DNA of 64,000 bases from Rothia nasimurium (GCF_928391935.1 NZ_CAKMTD010000001.1:124001-188000); one strand, 5' to 3'; positions 1 through 8,328 are shown, counted from the stretch's first letter. Made by a program: numbers and translations. The notes: generated by a model not told the origin, from the sequence alone.

Positions 1-515
1 GTGATTTCGGGGGCAGTGGAGTTGCTGGTGTAGACCTGGGCTTCCATCTCCTGCTCAATGGCCTTGCGCAGGTCAATGCGGGAAAGTGCTGCCTGCTGCA
101 CCCGCTTCTCTTCATCAGTTACCGGAAGGTAGGGGGTTACGGGGCTGGGCTTTTTGTCTTCTCCAATGGACACGAATATGACGAGGCAGTCACAGGCCCG
201 GGTGAAGATTCCGTCTCGTGGGTCGGCGGAGAGCACTTCGTTGACGATGTGCATGGTGGAGCGGCCTGTGTAGACGATGCGCGAGCGCACTTCTACCAGG
301 TGGCCGGAGGGGATGGGGCGGGTGAAGTGGATGTGGCCGACGTAGGCGGTGACGCAGTAGGTTCCTGCCCAGCCAACGGCGCAGGCGTAGGCGGCCTTGT
401 CAATCCATTCGAGGACGCGGCCCCCGTGGACGCCCGCGGCGCCGGCGATGAGGATGTCAGTGGGGGCGGCGAGGAAGCGGAGGGTGATGGCTGATTGTGG
501 GGTGGGTTGGGTCAT
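1..515 (-). CDS. acyl-CoA thioesterase, hotdog fold (3' end outside window)
   Basis: The gene reads leftwards from an ATG at 515 and is still open at base 1, so only about 171 N-terminal residues are visible. The motif GVHGGRVLEWID, followed by AYVGHIHFTRPIPSGHLVEV, is typical of the YciA/BACH hotdog thioesterases that hydrolyse acyl-CoA to free acid and CoA in the cytoplasm. Actinobacterial members often carry two hotdog domains in about 330 residues; the linker-like stretch after residue 130 (rich in D, E, K and R) suggests a second domain lies beyond the window, which is inferred. It is divergent from the gene at 725, with about 210 bp between them for the two promoters. Confidence 0.85.
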   Translation of the reverse strand, partial: MTQPTPQSAITLRFLAAPTDILIAGAAGVHGGRVLEWIDKAAYACAVGWAGTYCVTAYVGHIHFTRPIPSGHLVEVRSRIVYTGRSTMHIVNEVLSADPRDGIFTRACDCLVIFVSIGEDKKPSPVTPYLPVTDEEKRVQQAALSRIDLRKAIEQEMEAQVYTSNSTAPEI

Positions 516-724
516 GGTGGTGCTCTTGGGCTCGGGTGGTGGTGTCTGGTTGTCCCCAGGTGGCTTTGGAGCTTGGGAGCTTCTTTGCTCTGTGGGCTGG
601 GCCTGGTTGGGGATTGATTTATTGTAGCGGGGCAGGTGCCTGGCGGGGCAAGCAGGGTGCAGAGTGTGAGACGGTAGGTCGTGATAGGGATTTGGGGTGG
701 GGCTGGCTCAGTAGACTGGTGGGT

Positions 725-2173
725 ATGGTTTCTGTTTCTTCTGGTATTCAGGTGTTTGATTTTGATTCGGTCCACCAGGCCAATATGTGGCGTACTTTGG
801 GGGCTGAGGAGGCTGTGAAGAGGTTGGATGCAGCGGTGCGGATGGCGCTGTTGATGGGTACTGAGTTGGTGTTGGACCGGAACCAGGTGCTGGATGGGGT
901 CTATTTCTTGTCTCGTGGGCCTGAGGGGCTGGCTGCTGTTCTGGGTTTGGGGCCTGGGGAGCCTTTGCCTCTTAGGGTTAAATGTGCGCCGGGGTCTTTA
1001 GCCCAAGTCAGTGGTCTGGCGGCTTCCCAGGACGGCGAGCGCTGGGTTCCTGTGCAGCGTGGCTGGGGTGGGGGCGCACGGGTGTCCCTTGATGTGCAGC
1101 TTGCCCAGGTTCGTCAGGAGGAGTTTGTGGCCATGTCTTCGGCGCGTATGGCCCTGTTAGGTGATGTGGCTGATCGCGCCTGGTTGTGGGCTCCTAGTGA
1201 TTCTCGGGTGTGGGTGCGGGGTGCTGGTTTTCGGTTTTTCTCTGGCCCTGTGGAGGATACCTCCGTAGTGGAGGCACTTGAGGCTGCCCAGGATGAGTGG
1301 GTTGCGGCGATGGCCTGTGGCCGGGTTGCTGTTGATGATTGGTCCCAGACGCGCACTGGCCCCCTGGAGATGGGGCGGCATTTGGCGTCCTTGCGGTCTG
1401 AGATTTTAGGACGCGGGGTGCAGCTGACGGGTCTGGGTGAGTTTGTCACAGGGTTGGAATTGAACCGTCGTACTGAGGTGGTAGATGAGGTTCACCGGTG
1501 GGTTCTGGCTAATATGGGGCCGGAGGATAACCCTTTTGCTCATGCCCGGTGTGCTTTGGAGCTGTGGTCCCGGGGCTTTTACAGGGCCCTGTCTGCTGCT
1601 GAGGGTATGGGGCATCTGGCCTTTTTTGAGCCTGAGATGGATGAGGGTTTTGCTGACCAGTACGGGCTGAGTCTGCCAGTGCGTAGTAGAAGGCAGCGGG
1701 TGAAAGATCGGTTGGTGCCTAGGTCTGCCCGGTTGAAGGAGGGTCAGACAATGCGTGTAGATGGGACCTTGATTGATGACATGATTGATATTTCTGGGTC
1801 TGAATATGCCCGCCTGAGGGCGGTGTGTGCTTCTGCCACAGGTCAGCTGGCAGGCCCGTCCCCCGAAGAGGCCCTGCAGGATATTGCTTTTTATGCGATG
1901 GAGGCAACGGGGGCCCCGGTGCCCCGGCGGGTGAGCCGTCGTCAGGCTTGGTGGAGGATTATTTCTGGCATGGCCCTGGCTGTCATTGTGACGGGTATTT
2001 CCCTGTTTGCTGATTTGGCTGAGTTGAGCCGGAGCCAGTCTGTTGTTGTGGTGGTGGCTGCTGCGGTGCTTGGTGCTGTGGTTGGTTTACCCTGGCAGGA
2101 TATGAGAGAGGTTTTGAGGTTGAGAAAGCATAAGATGACTGCGACGATGACCCTGGTGGCAGGTGAGGTTTAG
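725..2173 (+). CDS. unrecognised protein with two C-terminal membrane helices
   Basis: I do not recognise this 482-residue protein. The reading frame is open further upstream to 497, but the ATG at 725 is the first one followed by a plausible protein; a second candidate lies at 785. Residues 1-400 appear soluble, with many Trp, Arg and Asp residues and no signal peptide. Two hydrophobic helices lie at about residues 412-431 (MALAVIVTGISLF) and 437-456 (VVVVVAAAVLGAVVGL), followed by a short basic tail, so the bulk of the protein is probably cytoplasmic and anchored by its C-terminus. The stop codon overlaps the translation-initiation region of the NUDIX gene, which implies co-expression. Function unknown. 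Confidence 0.7.
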   Translation: MVSVSSGIQVFDFDSVHQANMWRTLGAEEAVKRLDAAVRMALLMGTELVLDRNQVLDGVYFLSRGPEGLAAVLGLGPGEPLPLRVKCAPGSLAQVSGLAASQDGERWVPVQRGWGGGARVSLDVQLAQVRQEEFVAMSSARMALLGDVADRAWLWAPSDSRVWVRGAGFRFFSGPVEDTSVVEALEAAQDEWVAAMACGRVAVDDWSQTRTGPLEMGRHLASLRSEILGRGVQLTGLGEFVTGLELNRRTEVVDEVHRWVLANMGPEDNPFAHARCALELWSRGFYRALSAAEGMGHLAFFEPEMDEGFADQYGLSLPVRSRRQRVKDRLVPRSARLKEGQTMRVDGTLIDDMIDISGSEYARLRAVCASATGQLAGPSPEEALQDIAFYAMEATGAPVPRRVSRRQAWWRIISGMALAVIVTGISLFADLAELSRSQSVVVVVAAAVLGAVVGLPWQDMREVLRLRKHKMTATMTLVAGEV

Positions 2174-2174
2174 G

Positions 2175-2696
2175 ATGGGTTTTCGCCCTGAGTGGAGTCC
2201 GGTTTTTCAGGCACCGGGTACTGAGCTTGTGGTTCAGCGGTGGGTTCGCCCTGATGGTCAGGTGTGGTGGCGGGTGTGCCCGTCGGCCCAGCAGGTAGCC
2301 GGGGCTGTTGCCGTCCTGGTGTCTGACGAGGGCAAGGTGTTGCTGGTTCGTCAGGACCGCCCTGCTGTGGGGCGGGTCTTGTGGGAGTTGCCCCGGGGCG
2401 GTGCCTTGGGTGAGGACGCGGACGCGGTGGCCACGGCTGCCCGGGAGCTGGTCGAGGAGACGGGGATCGTGGGGAAGGGCCCTGTGGACTGTGGGGTGAC
2501 CTACCCTGATTCGGGGCTTTTGGGTTCTGAGGTAGGTGTTGTGAGCTTCAAGTGTGGACCGGTAACCGGCACCCCTGACGGGGAGGTTGAGGGGTGGGCT
2601 TGGTTTAGCCCCGGTGAACTGCGGGATTTGGTGGTAGCAGGTAGTTTGCGGGATTCGATGTCTCTTGCGGCCCTGGTGGTGGCGGGAGTCTTCTAG
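2175..2696 (+). CDS. NUDIX hydrolase
   Basis: This 173-residue protein carries the core of a NUDIX box, RELVEETGI, at about residues 98-106. NUDIX enzymes cleave nucleoside diphosphates linked to another moiety, using Mg2+ bound by the REUXEEXGU glutamates. The layout (N-terminal beta region, then VAVLVSDEGKVLLVRQDRP, then WELPRGG) resembles ADP-ribose or ADP-sugar pyrophosphatases; the substrate is inferred only. The spacing between the GE of the box and the RE is two residues longer than canonical. The ATG at 2175 was chosen because GGTGAGG lies about 6 bases upstream; a GTG at 2163 is the alternative and would overlap the previous gene by 11 bases. Confidence 0.85.
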   Translation: MGFRPEWSPVFQAPGTELVVQRWVRPDGQVWWRVCPSAQQVAGAVAVLVSDEGKVLLVRQDRPAVGRVLWELPRGGALGEDADAVATAARELVEETGIVGKGPVDCGVTYPDSGLLGSEVGVVSFKCGPVTGTPDGEVEGWAWFSPGELRDLVVAGSLRDSMSLAALVVAGVF

Positions 2697-2912
2697 CTTG
2701 GTTGACCAGCAGGTGGATACAGTTATTACCTGTTGAGGGCTGGGTGATTTCGCTGCATGGTGGTCTGACTTGCTTCGGCCCTTCTCGTTACTGCCGAAGC
2801 TCACCGGGCTGAACTGGCCTGGTGCGGACGGCGGTAACCTCCCGTCATATTACTTGAAAAGGAAAGTATTGAGGTTTTAGACTGGCACCACCCCACCTTC
2901 AAAGGAGAAGCC

Positions 2913-3653
2913 ATGAAACCCCTCAAACCAACCCTCGCCGTCCTGGGCGTCCTCACCCTAGCTGCCTGCGGCTCCCCCCAGGCAACCACCTCGCACACCA
3001 GCCAGCAGACCCCAACCGTCCTGGCCTCGTCCGCCCCCGAAACCAGCAGCGCCGCAACCAGCTCACCAGATACCCACCAACTCGTCACCGCTACCAGCAC
3101 TGAACTCGGTGACACCTCACGACGCATCCCTGAAGATCTCTCCAACCAACTCACCCAGGGAGGCCTCGTCATCGTCCACCGCTACACCGGGGCCACCTAC
3201 CCCAGCCAAACCACCCCAGCACCAGATGGTTTTATTGACGACGGCCAGCGCATCTCCAACACCAGCATTGACCGTATGAACCAGCTTGCAGCACAATACC
3301 GTGACCTAGACATTCCCGTCTCACAAGCACTTTCTAGCGAATACTACTTTGTCTACCAGCACGCAGACCAAGCCATGGACGTTCCTGTGGAGGTCAATCG
3401 CGATCTCACCGGCTCACTCAACTTCAGCGACCCGAAGGAACTCGAAACGTCCCTCCAGGGCCTGCGCAACCGCACCGTCACTCCCCCACCTGCGGGAACC
3501 AACACCGTCCTCTTTACCCACCAGGGCAAATTCGATAAGGCCTACGGCTTCTACCCGGACGCCGGCTGGACCCTCATTTTCGCCCCTGACGGCACAGGCA
3601 CCCCCAACCTCATCGCCAGTATGTCCCTCGATGATTTCCTAGCCCTAACCTAA
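2913..3653 (+). CDS. predicted lipoprotein of unknown function
   Basis: The 246-residue product begins with a lysine-containing n-region, a hydrophobic stretch and the lipobox LAAC around residues 17-20, so it should be exported, lipidated on Cys20 and anchored outside the membrane. A Ser/Thr/Pro/Ala-rich linker of about 40 residues follows, typical of actinobacterial lipoproteins. The mature domain shows no motif I recognise. The start is well supported by AAAGGAG upstream of the ATG. It stands alone, with 216 bp upstream and a convergent MFS gene downstream. Confidence 0.8.
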   Translation: MKPLKPTLAVLGVLTLAACGSPQATTSHTSQQTPTVLASSAPETSSAATSSPDTHQLVTATSTELGDTSRRIPEDLSNQLTQGGLVIVHRYTGATYPSQTTPAPDGFIDDGQRISNTSIDRMNQLAAQYRDLDIPVSQALSSEYYFVYQHADQAMDVPVEVNRDLTGSLNFSDPKELETSLQGLRNRTVTPPPAGTNTVLFTHQGKFDKAYGFYPDAGWTLIFAPDGTGTPNLIASMSLDDFLALT

Positions 3654-3812
3654 CGATTCCCCAGTGGCTTCTGAGCACTCCTCTGCCAGGCGCCACCGGG
3701 GTTAGCCTATGAACCTAGGTTTACCAGGTCCTCGAGGGTCGAGGGTTCCTGGGCAAGGACAGGTACATGGTAGAGGGGAATGTCCTCCCCCAATGAATAC
3801 CGTTGAAGCACC

Positions 3813-5066
3813 TCAGCCTGCTGCCTGATCTACGACCCTAGAAGATGACCGAACCATCACCACCGCTGGAATCAAGGCCAGCGCAGAGAGGCAGGCTAGG
3901 GCAGGGAAGGACGTTGCGGCCATCACCAGCCCTGAGAGCAGGGCCGCTGTTGCCGCCCCCAGGTTGGTGAGGGAGTCGAGGCCACCGGATGCCCGGGTGC
4001 GGGTTTCAGCTGGTAAAGACGCCGCAAAGAGGGCTGAGGAGGCCACAAAGGTTGCCGACCAGCCCAGCCCCAGCAGAATCAGGCTGGTCACCATCGCCCC
4101 GGACGAGTGCGGTGCCAGGGCGCTGAGGGCCAGGGCAACCCCCAGGATAAGGGTGCCCAGCAGAATCATGGGGCGCTCCCCCAGCCGGTCTGCGCCCCAC
4201 CCCATCAGGGGTGAGAGCCCGTACATGCCCAGCACATGCAGGCTGATGGTCAGGCTGATGATTTCGATACCGGCGCCCTGGTGGTTCATGTGTACAGGGG
4301 TCATGGTCATCACCGACACCATCACCATGTGAGCCCCCAGCAGGCTGATAGCCGCGTATCTTGCCTGCCGGTTGCCCGCTATTTCTCGGGTGAAAGCCCC
4401 GATCTTGGCAGCTAGGCTGGGTTTTTTCTGACCGGACGCACCTGCCCCCTTCCCTGCGGTGGGCAAGCCGGGGGCGACGTCCTTGGTGCCGGGCAGGAGG
4501 GCGAAGACCAGCAGGGTTGCAGCCCCCAGAGCTAAGGCAGCCAAGGCAAAGGCTGCACTGTAGAGGGTGGTGCCCAAAGATGAGGCGAGCGCAGCGGCCG
4601 GGGTGCCAATGTTAGGGCCGAGGACGGACCCGATGGTGCCGACCCAGACGATGAAGCTGAGGGCTGAGCCGCGGGTGGCGTCGGTGGCGTGGTCGGTCGC
4701 TGCGAAGCGGGCTTGGAGGGCGGCGGCGGAGCCTGCTCCCATGAGGAGCAGGCCTAGTGCTACCAGGGTGATACTGGTGCCGGCAGCTGCGAAGGCCAGC
4801 AGGGTGGCGCCGAGGGTGGCGGTGGCCCAGCCGGTGGTGAGGGCGGTGCGGCGGCTGGTGCGGGCTGCGAGGTTGGCTAGCGGTATGCCGAAGAGGGCAG
4901 CCCCGAAGGTGGAGGCGGTGCGGGCAATCCCAGCCAGCGCCTCGTTCTGGGTGACCTCGCTGGCCAGGAGCACACCGATGGAGGGGGCTGCACCTACGCC
5001 GATGGTGCCAAAGACCTGGGTGAGGGCCAGGGCCCAGAGGACGCGACGCTGCTGGTGGGTGTTCAT
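3813..5066 (-). CDS. MFS transporter
   Basis: The 417-residue protein is almost entirely hydrophobic with about 12 predicted membrane helices and a long central loop (PGTKDVAPGLPTAGKGAGAS, about residues 195-215), as in the major facilitator superfamily. The segment GADRLGERPMI around residue 285 matches the loop 2-3 type motif repeated in the second half of MFS proteins. The overall pattern is closest to drug or small-molecule efflux permeases, but the substrate cannot be read from the sequence. It is divergent from the LysE-type exporter gene at 5174. Confidence 0.85.
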   Translation of the reverse strand: MNTHQQRRVLWALALTQVFGTIGVGAAPSIGVLLASEVTQNEALAGIARTASTFGAALFGIPLANLAARTSRRTALTTGWATATLGATLLAFAAAGTSITLVALGLLLMGAGSAAALQARFAATDHATDATRGSALSFIVWVGTIGSVLGPNIGTPAAALASSLGTTLYSAAFALAALALGAATLLVFALLPGTKDVAPGLPTAGKGAGASGQKKPSLAAKIGAFTREIAGNRQARYAAISLLGAHMVMVSVMTMTPVHMNHQGAGIEIISLTISLHVLGMYGLSPLMGWGADRLGERPMILLGTLILGVALALSALAPHSSGAMVTSLILLGLGWSATFVASSALFAASLPAETRTRASGGLDSLTNLGAATAALLSGLVMAATSFPALACLSALALIPAVVMVRSSSRVVDQAAG

Positions 5067-5173
5067 GAGTTTTAGTTTACTGAGGTGCGGCAGGGTTCAG
5101 GGTCGTTGCCCAGGAATTCACTGTGTGAAGCAGCCTTCTCTGTGCTGTAGGTTTTTCGCTACTATGAGGAGCT

Positions 5174-5866
5174 ATGACCCTTACCCTTTGGCTTTCCCTC
5201 GTCGCTGCCTGCCTGGTGATTTCTTTGACCCCCGGGGCAGGTGCGGTGAACACCATGACGACCTCCCTGCTGCACGGCTGGAAGAAGGCCTTTTTCACTG
5301 TCATGGGGCAGCAGCTGGCCCTGGTGGTTCAGATTGCTATTGTGGCCGCTGGCCTGGGGGTGGTGGTCGCTAATTCACCGGTGCTATTCGACGTGATTCG
5401 CTACGGTGGGGCCGCCTACCTGGTTTATCTTGGGGTCCGCATGATTCTTGCCCAGCCCCAGACCCCGCAGCAGACCCGCGCCGAGGCAGAAAGTGGGGCG
5501 GGTGCGTCCGCCCAGCAGGGGCAAGGACGCAGCAGCCGCCCGGGTGCGCGGCTGAAGCCAGGTGCCCCCTTGGCACTGTTCAATCGGGGGTTTTGGGTGA
5601 ACATGTCTAACCCCAAGGCTATTGTTTTTATTTTGGCTTTCATGCCCCAGTTTGTGCGGCCTGACACCCCGCAGCTGCCCCAGTATCTGGTGCTAGCAGG
5701 CACCATGGTGGCCATCGATATTGTGGTCATGTGGGGTGGGTTTGCTGTGGTTGCCAAGTCCCTGACCCGGCTATCACACTCGGAGCGCGGGCAGACGATC
5801 CTCAACCGGGTCTTTGGATCCCTCTTCATACTGGTTGCCGCCCTCATGGTCTTTTCGGGGCACTAG
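5174..5866 (+). CDS. LysE/RhtB-family amino acid exporter
   Basis: The 230-residue protein opens with LSLVAACLVISLTPGAGAVNTM, which matches the conserved first helix of the LysE/RhtB family, including the TPGP-like TPGA turn. A second signature, FWVNMSNPKAIVFILAFMPQF at about residues 137-157, fits the NPKA motif of the family. About six membrane helices are expected and the substrate is probably an amino acid or related metabolite (family knowledge). The linker at about residues 97-125 is unusually long and rich in Gln, Ala, Gly and Arg. The GAGGAG before the ATG is only 2 bases away, closer than usual. Confidence 0.88.
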   Translation: MTLTLWLSLVAACLVISLTPGAGAVNTMTTSLLHGWKKAFFTVMGQQLALVVQIAIVAAGLGVVVANSPVLFDVIRYGGAAYLVYLGVRMILAQPQTPQQTRAEAESGAGASAQQGQGRSSRPGARLKPGAPLALFNRGFWVNMSNPKAIVFILAFMPQFVRPDTPQLPQYLVLAGTMVAIDIVVMWGGFAVVAKSLTRLSHSERGQTILNRVFGSLFILVAALMVFSGH

Positions 5867-5899
5867 GGTTCCCGGCTGGGCAAGGACGGCATAAACTGG

Positions 5900-5931
5900 T
5901 TGTACGACAAAGGAGTGTATTTGTATGACAA
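5900..5931. promoter_or_regulatory. paired palindromes over the antitoxin start, candidate operator
   Basis: The sequence contains TTGTACGACAA at 5900-5910 and TTGTATGACAA at 5921-5931. Each is a palindrome of the form TTGT-N3-ACAA, and they lie exactly 21 bp apart, or two helical turns. The AAGGAG ribosome site sits between them and the second copy contains the ATG start codon of the antitoxin gene. Antitoxins of the RelB/DinJ family usually bind paired palindromes near their own start, so this is a candidate autoregulatory operator. Binding is an inference. Confidence 0.5.
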
Positions 5932-6194
5932 CATCGACTGTAACTGTGCGAGTTGACGAAGCAACCAAGCGCGAAGCAGCCCGTATTGCCGAAGATTTTG
6001 GGTTAGACCTATCGTCTATCACCCGCGCCTTCTACCGCCAGGTAGTACGCGAGCAGCGCATACCGCTTACTCTGGAATACCCCCAACCTAACGCAGAAAC
6101 CCAGGAAGCCATTTCTGATTCGCTTGCGATGGAAAAGGAAGGTACCAGCAGATTTAAGAATGCCCAGGACATGTTTGATGACCTAAGAATCTAA
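5925..6194 (+). CDS. RelB/DinJ-family antitoxin
   Basis: The 89-residue protein begins TSTVTVRVDEATKREAARIA, the ribbon-helix-helix DNA-binding domain typical of RelB/DinJ antitoxins, followed by GLDLSSITRAFYRQVV and an acidic C-terminal tail (SRFKNAQDMFDDL) of the type that wraps around the toxin. The family neutralises YafQ/RelE ribonucleases and represses its own promoter. AAGGAG lies about 9 bases before the ATG. The gene is intact, but the following toxin gene is reduced to a 30-codon fragment, so the antitoxin appears orphaned in this locus. Confidence 0.85.
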   Translation: MTTSTVTVRVDEATKREAARIAEDFGLDLSSITRAFYRQVVREQRIPLTLEYPQPNAETQEAISDSLAMEKEGTSRFKNAQDMFDDLRI

Positions 6195-6195
6195 C

Positions 6196-6288
6196 GTGGC
6201 AAATGCCGGTGACTGGCTTTTAATCTGGAGAACAACCAAAACTCACGCCTATTTCCTGCGAACAGGAACGCACGACGACCTCTTTTGA
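6196..6288 (+). pseudogene. C-terminal remnant of a YafQ-type toxin gene
   Basis: Directly after the antitoxin stop codon, a frame from GTG 6196 to TGA 6288 encodes 30 residues containing GDWLLIW and ending RTGTHDDLF. This matches the C-terminal end of YafQ toxins (DWLLIY ... RTGTHSDLF), including the Trp, His and Phe of the active-site half. A full toxin has about 90 residues; the N-terminal two-thirds, with the other catalytic His/Asp residues, are missing. The fragment should be inactive. The deletion must have removed the 5' part of the toxin gene cleanly up to the antitoxin stop. Confidence 0.75.
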
Positions 6289-6301
6289 GCCATCATGCCC
6301 T

Positions 6302-7288
6302 TTATGGGGATACGAGCCTGAGCCACTGGCAAACCACCAGGTCTTCGGGAGTTACTGGCATGCCTTCATCCCCCTCTGACCAGAAATTCCGGTGGGCACC
6401 CCACCATTCATCCCAGGTGTCAAAGCCTTCGCCTTCGGCCCGAACGAAGTCATCGGTAACGTCCTGGGCTCGCACCACATCTACCCGACGTGTTTCGAGC
6501 AGGCAGACGGGCTTACCCGCAGAATCAATCACCAGTTCCGTCTGCCCAACGGTGGGCAGGTCCTCGCCCGCATCGAAATAGTGCCGGTGCAGGGAAGAGG
6601 TTGCCGTCTTATGCCCGCTGACGAGCGCTTTTACCAGCTTGTCCCTGAGTGGGCCGGGCTCCCCGTACTCCCCTACTGTATCTGCTGTTGGTAGGCTAAA
6701 GCCCTCCCGGGTGTGCTCAGGCAAGGTAGCTAGCCAGGCTAGGGCCCGCTCAATCACCAGGTTAGCCTGCTCGGGCACATAGGTGGGCCAGCTGGAATCG
6801 GTAAAGAGGTGGTCGGCCCCCTGGTAGAGGTCGCACGAGGCAGTGGCTGAGGCCTTGGCGTAGGCGAGCGCGGCCGGGGCGTCCTCAGCGAACCAGGTAT
6901 CTGCGCCACCGCCGTGAATAGCTACCGGGAAGGAAGCCGGCAGGGCACCGGGCAGGTAGCTGGGGTCAACGAAGCCTTCCATGGCGAGCAGGCCCTGGAC
7001 TCGGGCGTCCGTCTGGGCCAGGGTCTGGGCGACCATTGCCCCGAGAGACACCCCGGCCACCACAAAGGGGCCAGTGAGTGGTGCTACGGCAGCCTGCGCC
7101 CGGGCAAGGAGCTGCTCATGGGTGATCTGCTGGTAATGGGTCATACCTTCTTCGATGGTGGTGAAGCGGTGCCCGTCGTACAGGTCAGGGGTAAAAACCA
7201 GGTGCCCGGCAGCCTCCAAGCGATTAGCGAGCGCGCGGACGCCGTCCGTCAGCCCCGCTGCGTGATGGAAAAGGACGATGGTGGTCAT
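6302..7288 (-). CDS. dienelactone hydrolase-like domain fused to an ASCH domain
   Basis: The first 190 or so residues form an alpha/beta hydrolase of the dienelactone hydrolase family: TTIVLFHHAAG at the start, the nucleophile elbow GVSLGAM near residue 100, a later acid region (GGGADTWF) and a candidate catalytic His in GADHLF near 158. From about residue 200 the protein changes to an ASCH domain: EYGEPGPLRDKLVKALVSG, then HKTATSSL, then VCLLETRRVDVV and a C-terminal WWGAHRNFW with VTPEDLVVCQWLRL. ASCH domains are RNA-binding or nucleobase-processing folds and normally occur as stand-alone proteins of about 130-150 residues. The join is in one frame with no stop, so it is a true fusion in this sequence. 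The combined function is unknown. Confidence 0.82.
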   Translation of the reverse strand: MTTIVLFHHAAGLTDGVRALANRLEAAGHLVFTPDLYDGHRFTTIEEGMTHYQQITHEQLLARAQAAVAPLTGPFVVAGVSLGAMVAQTLAQTDARVQGLLAMEGFVDPSYLPGALPASFPVAIHGGGADTWFAEDAPAALAYAKASATASCDLYQGADHLFTDSSWPTYVPEQANLVIERALAWLATLPEHTREGFSLPTADTVGEYGEPGPLRDKLVKALVSGHKTATSSLHRHYFDAGEDLPTVGQTELVIDSAGKPVCLLETRRVDVVRAQDVTDDFVRAEGEGFDTWDEWWGAHRNFWSEGDEGMPVTPEDLVVCQWLRLVSP

Positions 7289-7408
7289 GGCCTTCTTTCT
7301 TCCCTGATCTGTGTACCTGGGTCAGCTCGTTTGGTTATACGTTACTGTATAGGGCTCCCTCCCCTTTAGACTGGGATAAACCGCCCTAATCAAGCTAGAG
7401 GAGTTGTT

Positions 7409-7981
7409 GTGGCGCGTATCGGTCTTATTCTTGGTTCTACCCGTCCTACCCGCATTAGCCCGGTGGTGGGCACCTGGGCGCAGGAGCGTCTGGCGGCTCT
7501 GGGCAATCACACCTACGAGATCATTGATTTGGCAGAGCAGAACTTGCCCCTCTTTGATGAGCCTGCTTCACCTAAGTCGGGGGCTCCTTACCAGCACCAG
7601 CACACTCGTGACTGGTCTGAGCTAGTTTCTGGGTTTGACGGTTTTGTGGTGGTTCTGCCTGAGTACAACGGTGGTTTGCCGGCAGTGTTGAAGAATGCCA
7701 TGGACTACCTGTTTGCTGAATGGAAGGACAAGCCGGTTGCGGTGGTGTCCTATGGTTTTGGGGCTGGTATGAAGGCTGCGGCGCAGTTTGAGCTGGCCTG
7801 CCCGAACTACGGCCTAGTGCTGGTGCCCGCTGCGGTAAATATCAAGTTGGGCCGCGATATGTATAACGCTGAGGGGCAGATTGCGGACGCCGCCACCGCC
7901 TTTGCAGACTACAAGCAGGCCCTGCCCCTCTTAGATAAGGCGCTGGGCGAGGCGCTGGTACTGGCCCCTCAGCAGGATTAG
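7409..7981 (+). CDS. NADPH-dependent FMN reductase family protein
   Basis: The 190-residue flavodoxin-like protein opens with IGLILGSTRPTRISPVV, where GSTR is the FMN-phosphate-binding loop of the NADPH-dependent FMN reductase family. PEYNGGLPAVLKNAMDYL near residues 84-101 is the second conserved motif, contributing to flavin and dimer contacts. The enzymes reduce FMN, quinones or azo/nitro compounds with NADPH. It begins with GTG preceded by AGAGGAG. The 3' end overlaps the convergent DUF2200 gene by 4 bases. Confidence 0.9.
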   Translation: MARIGLILGSTRPTRISPVVGTWAQERLAALGNHTYEIIDLAEQNLPLFDEPASPKSGAPYQHQHTRDWSELVSGFDGFVVVLPEYNGGLPAVLKNAMDYLFAEWKDKPVAVVSYGFGAGMKAAAQFELACPNYGLVLVPAAVNIKLGRDMYNAEGQIADAATAFADYKQALPLLDKALGEALVLAPQQD

Positions 7982-8328
7982 GGTAGGGTTCGCAGGATTT
8001 TTTCGAGCGGACGCCCCTTGGCTACCTCGTCAACGAGTTTGTCGAGGTAGCGAATCTGCTGCATGAGGGGGTCTTCGATTTCCTGCACCTTGTACCCGCA
8101 GATGGAGCCGGTAATGAGGTGTGCGGCGGGGTTGAGTTGGGCGGAGGCGAAGAAGTCGCGGAAGGTCGTCCGCCCCTCAAGGTGGCTGGCCATGTCGGCG
8201 GGGCTGTAGCCGGTGAGCCAGCAGGTGACGGTCTCAACCAGGGCGGCATCCTGCCCCTTGCGTTCCACCTTGGCCAGGTAGTGGGGCCAGACCTCGGCGA
8301 CGGGCATGTCAAAGATTTTGTGGGTCAT
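7978..8328 (-). CDS. DUF2200 family protein
   Basis: The 116-residue protein contains VWPHYLAKVERKG, CWLTGY, ITGSICGYKVQEIEDPLMQ and IRYLDKLVDEVAKGRPLEKI, which together match the DUF2200 family (small cytosolic proteins of unknown function found across bacteria). The length is normal for the family. It ends inside the stop codon of the flavin reductase gene, read convergently. No catalytic role is known. Confidence 0.85.
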   Translation of the reverse strand: MTHKIFDMPVAEVWPHYLAKVERKGQDAALVETVTCWLTGYSPADMASHLEGRTTFRDFFASAQLNPAAHLITGSICGYKVQEIEDPLMQQIRYLDKLVDEVAKGRPLEKILRTLP

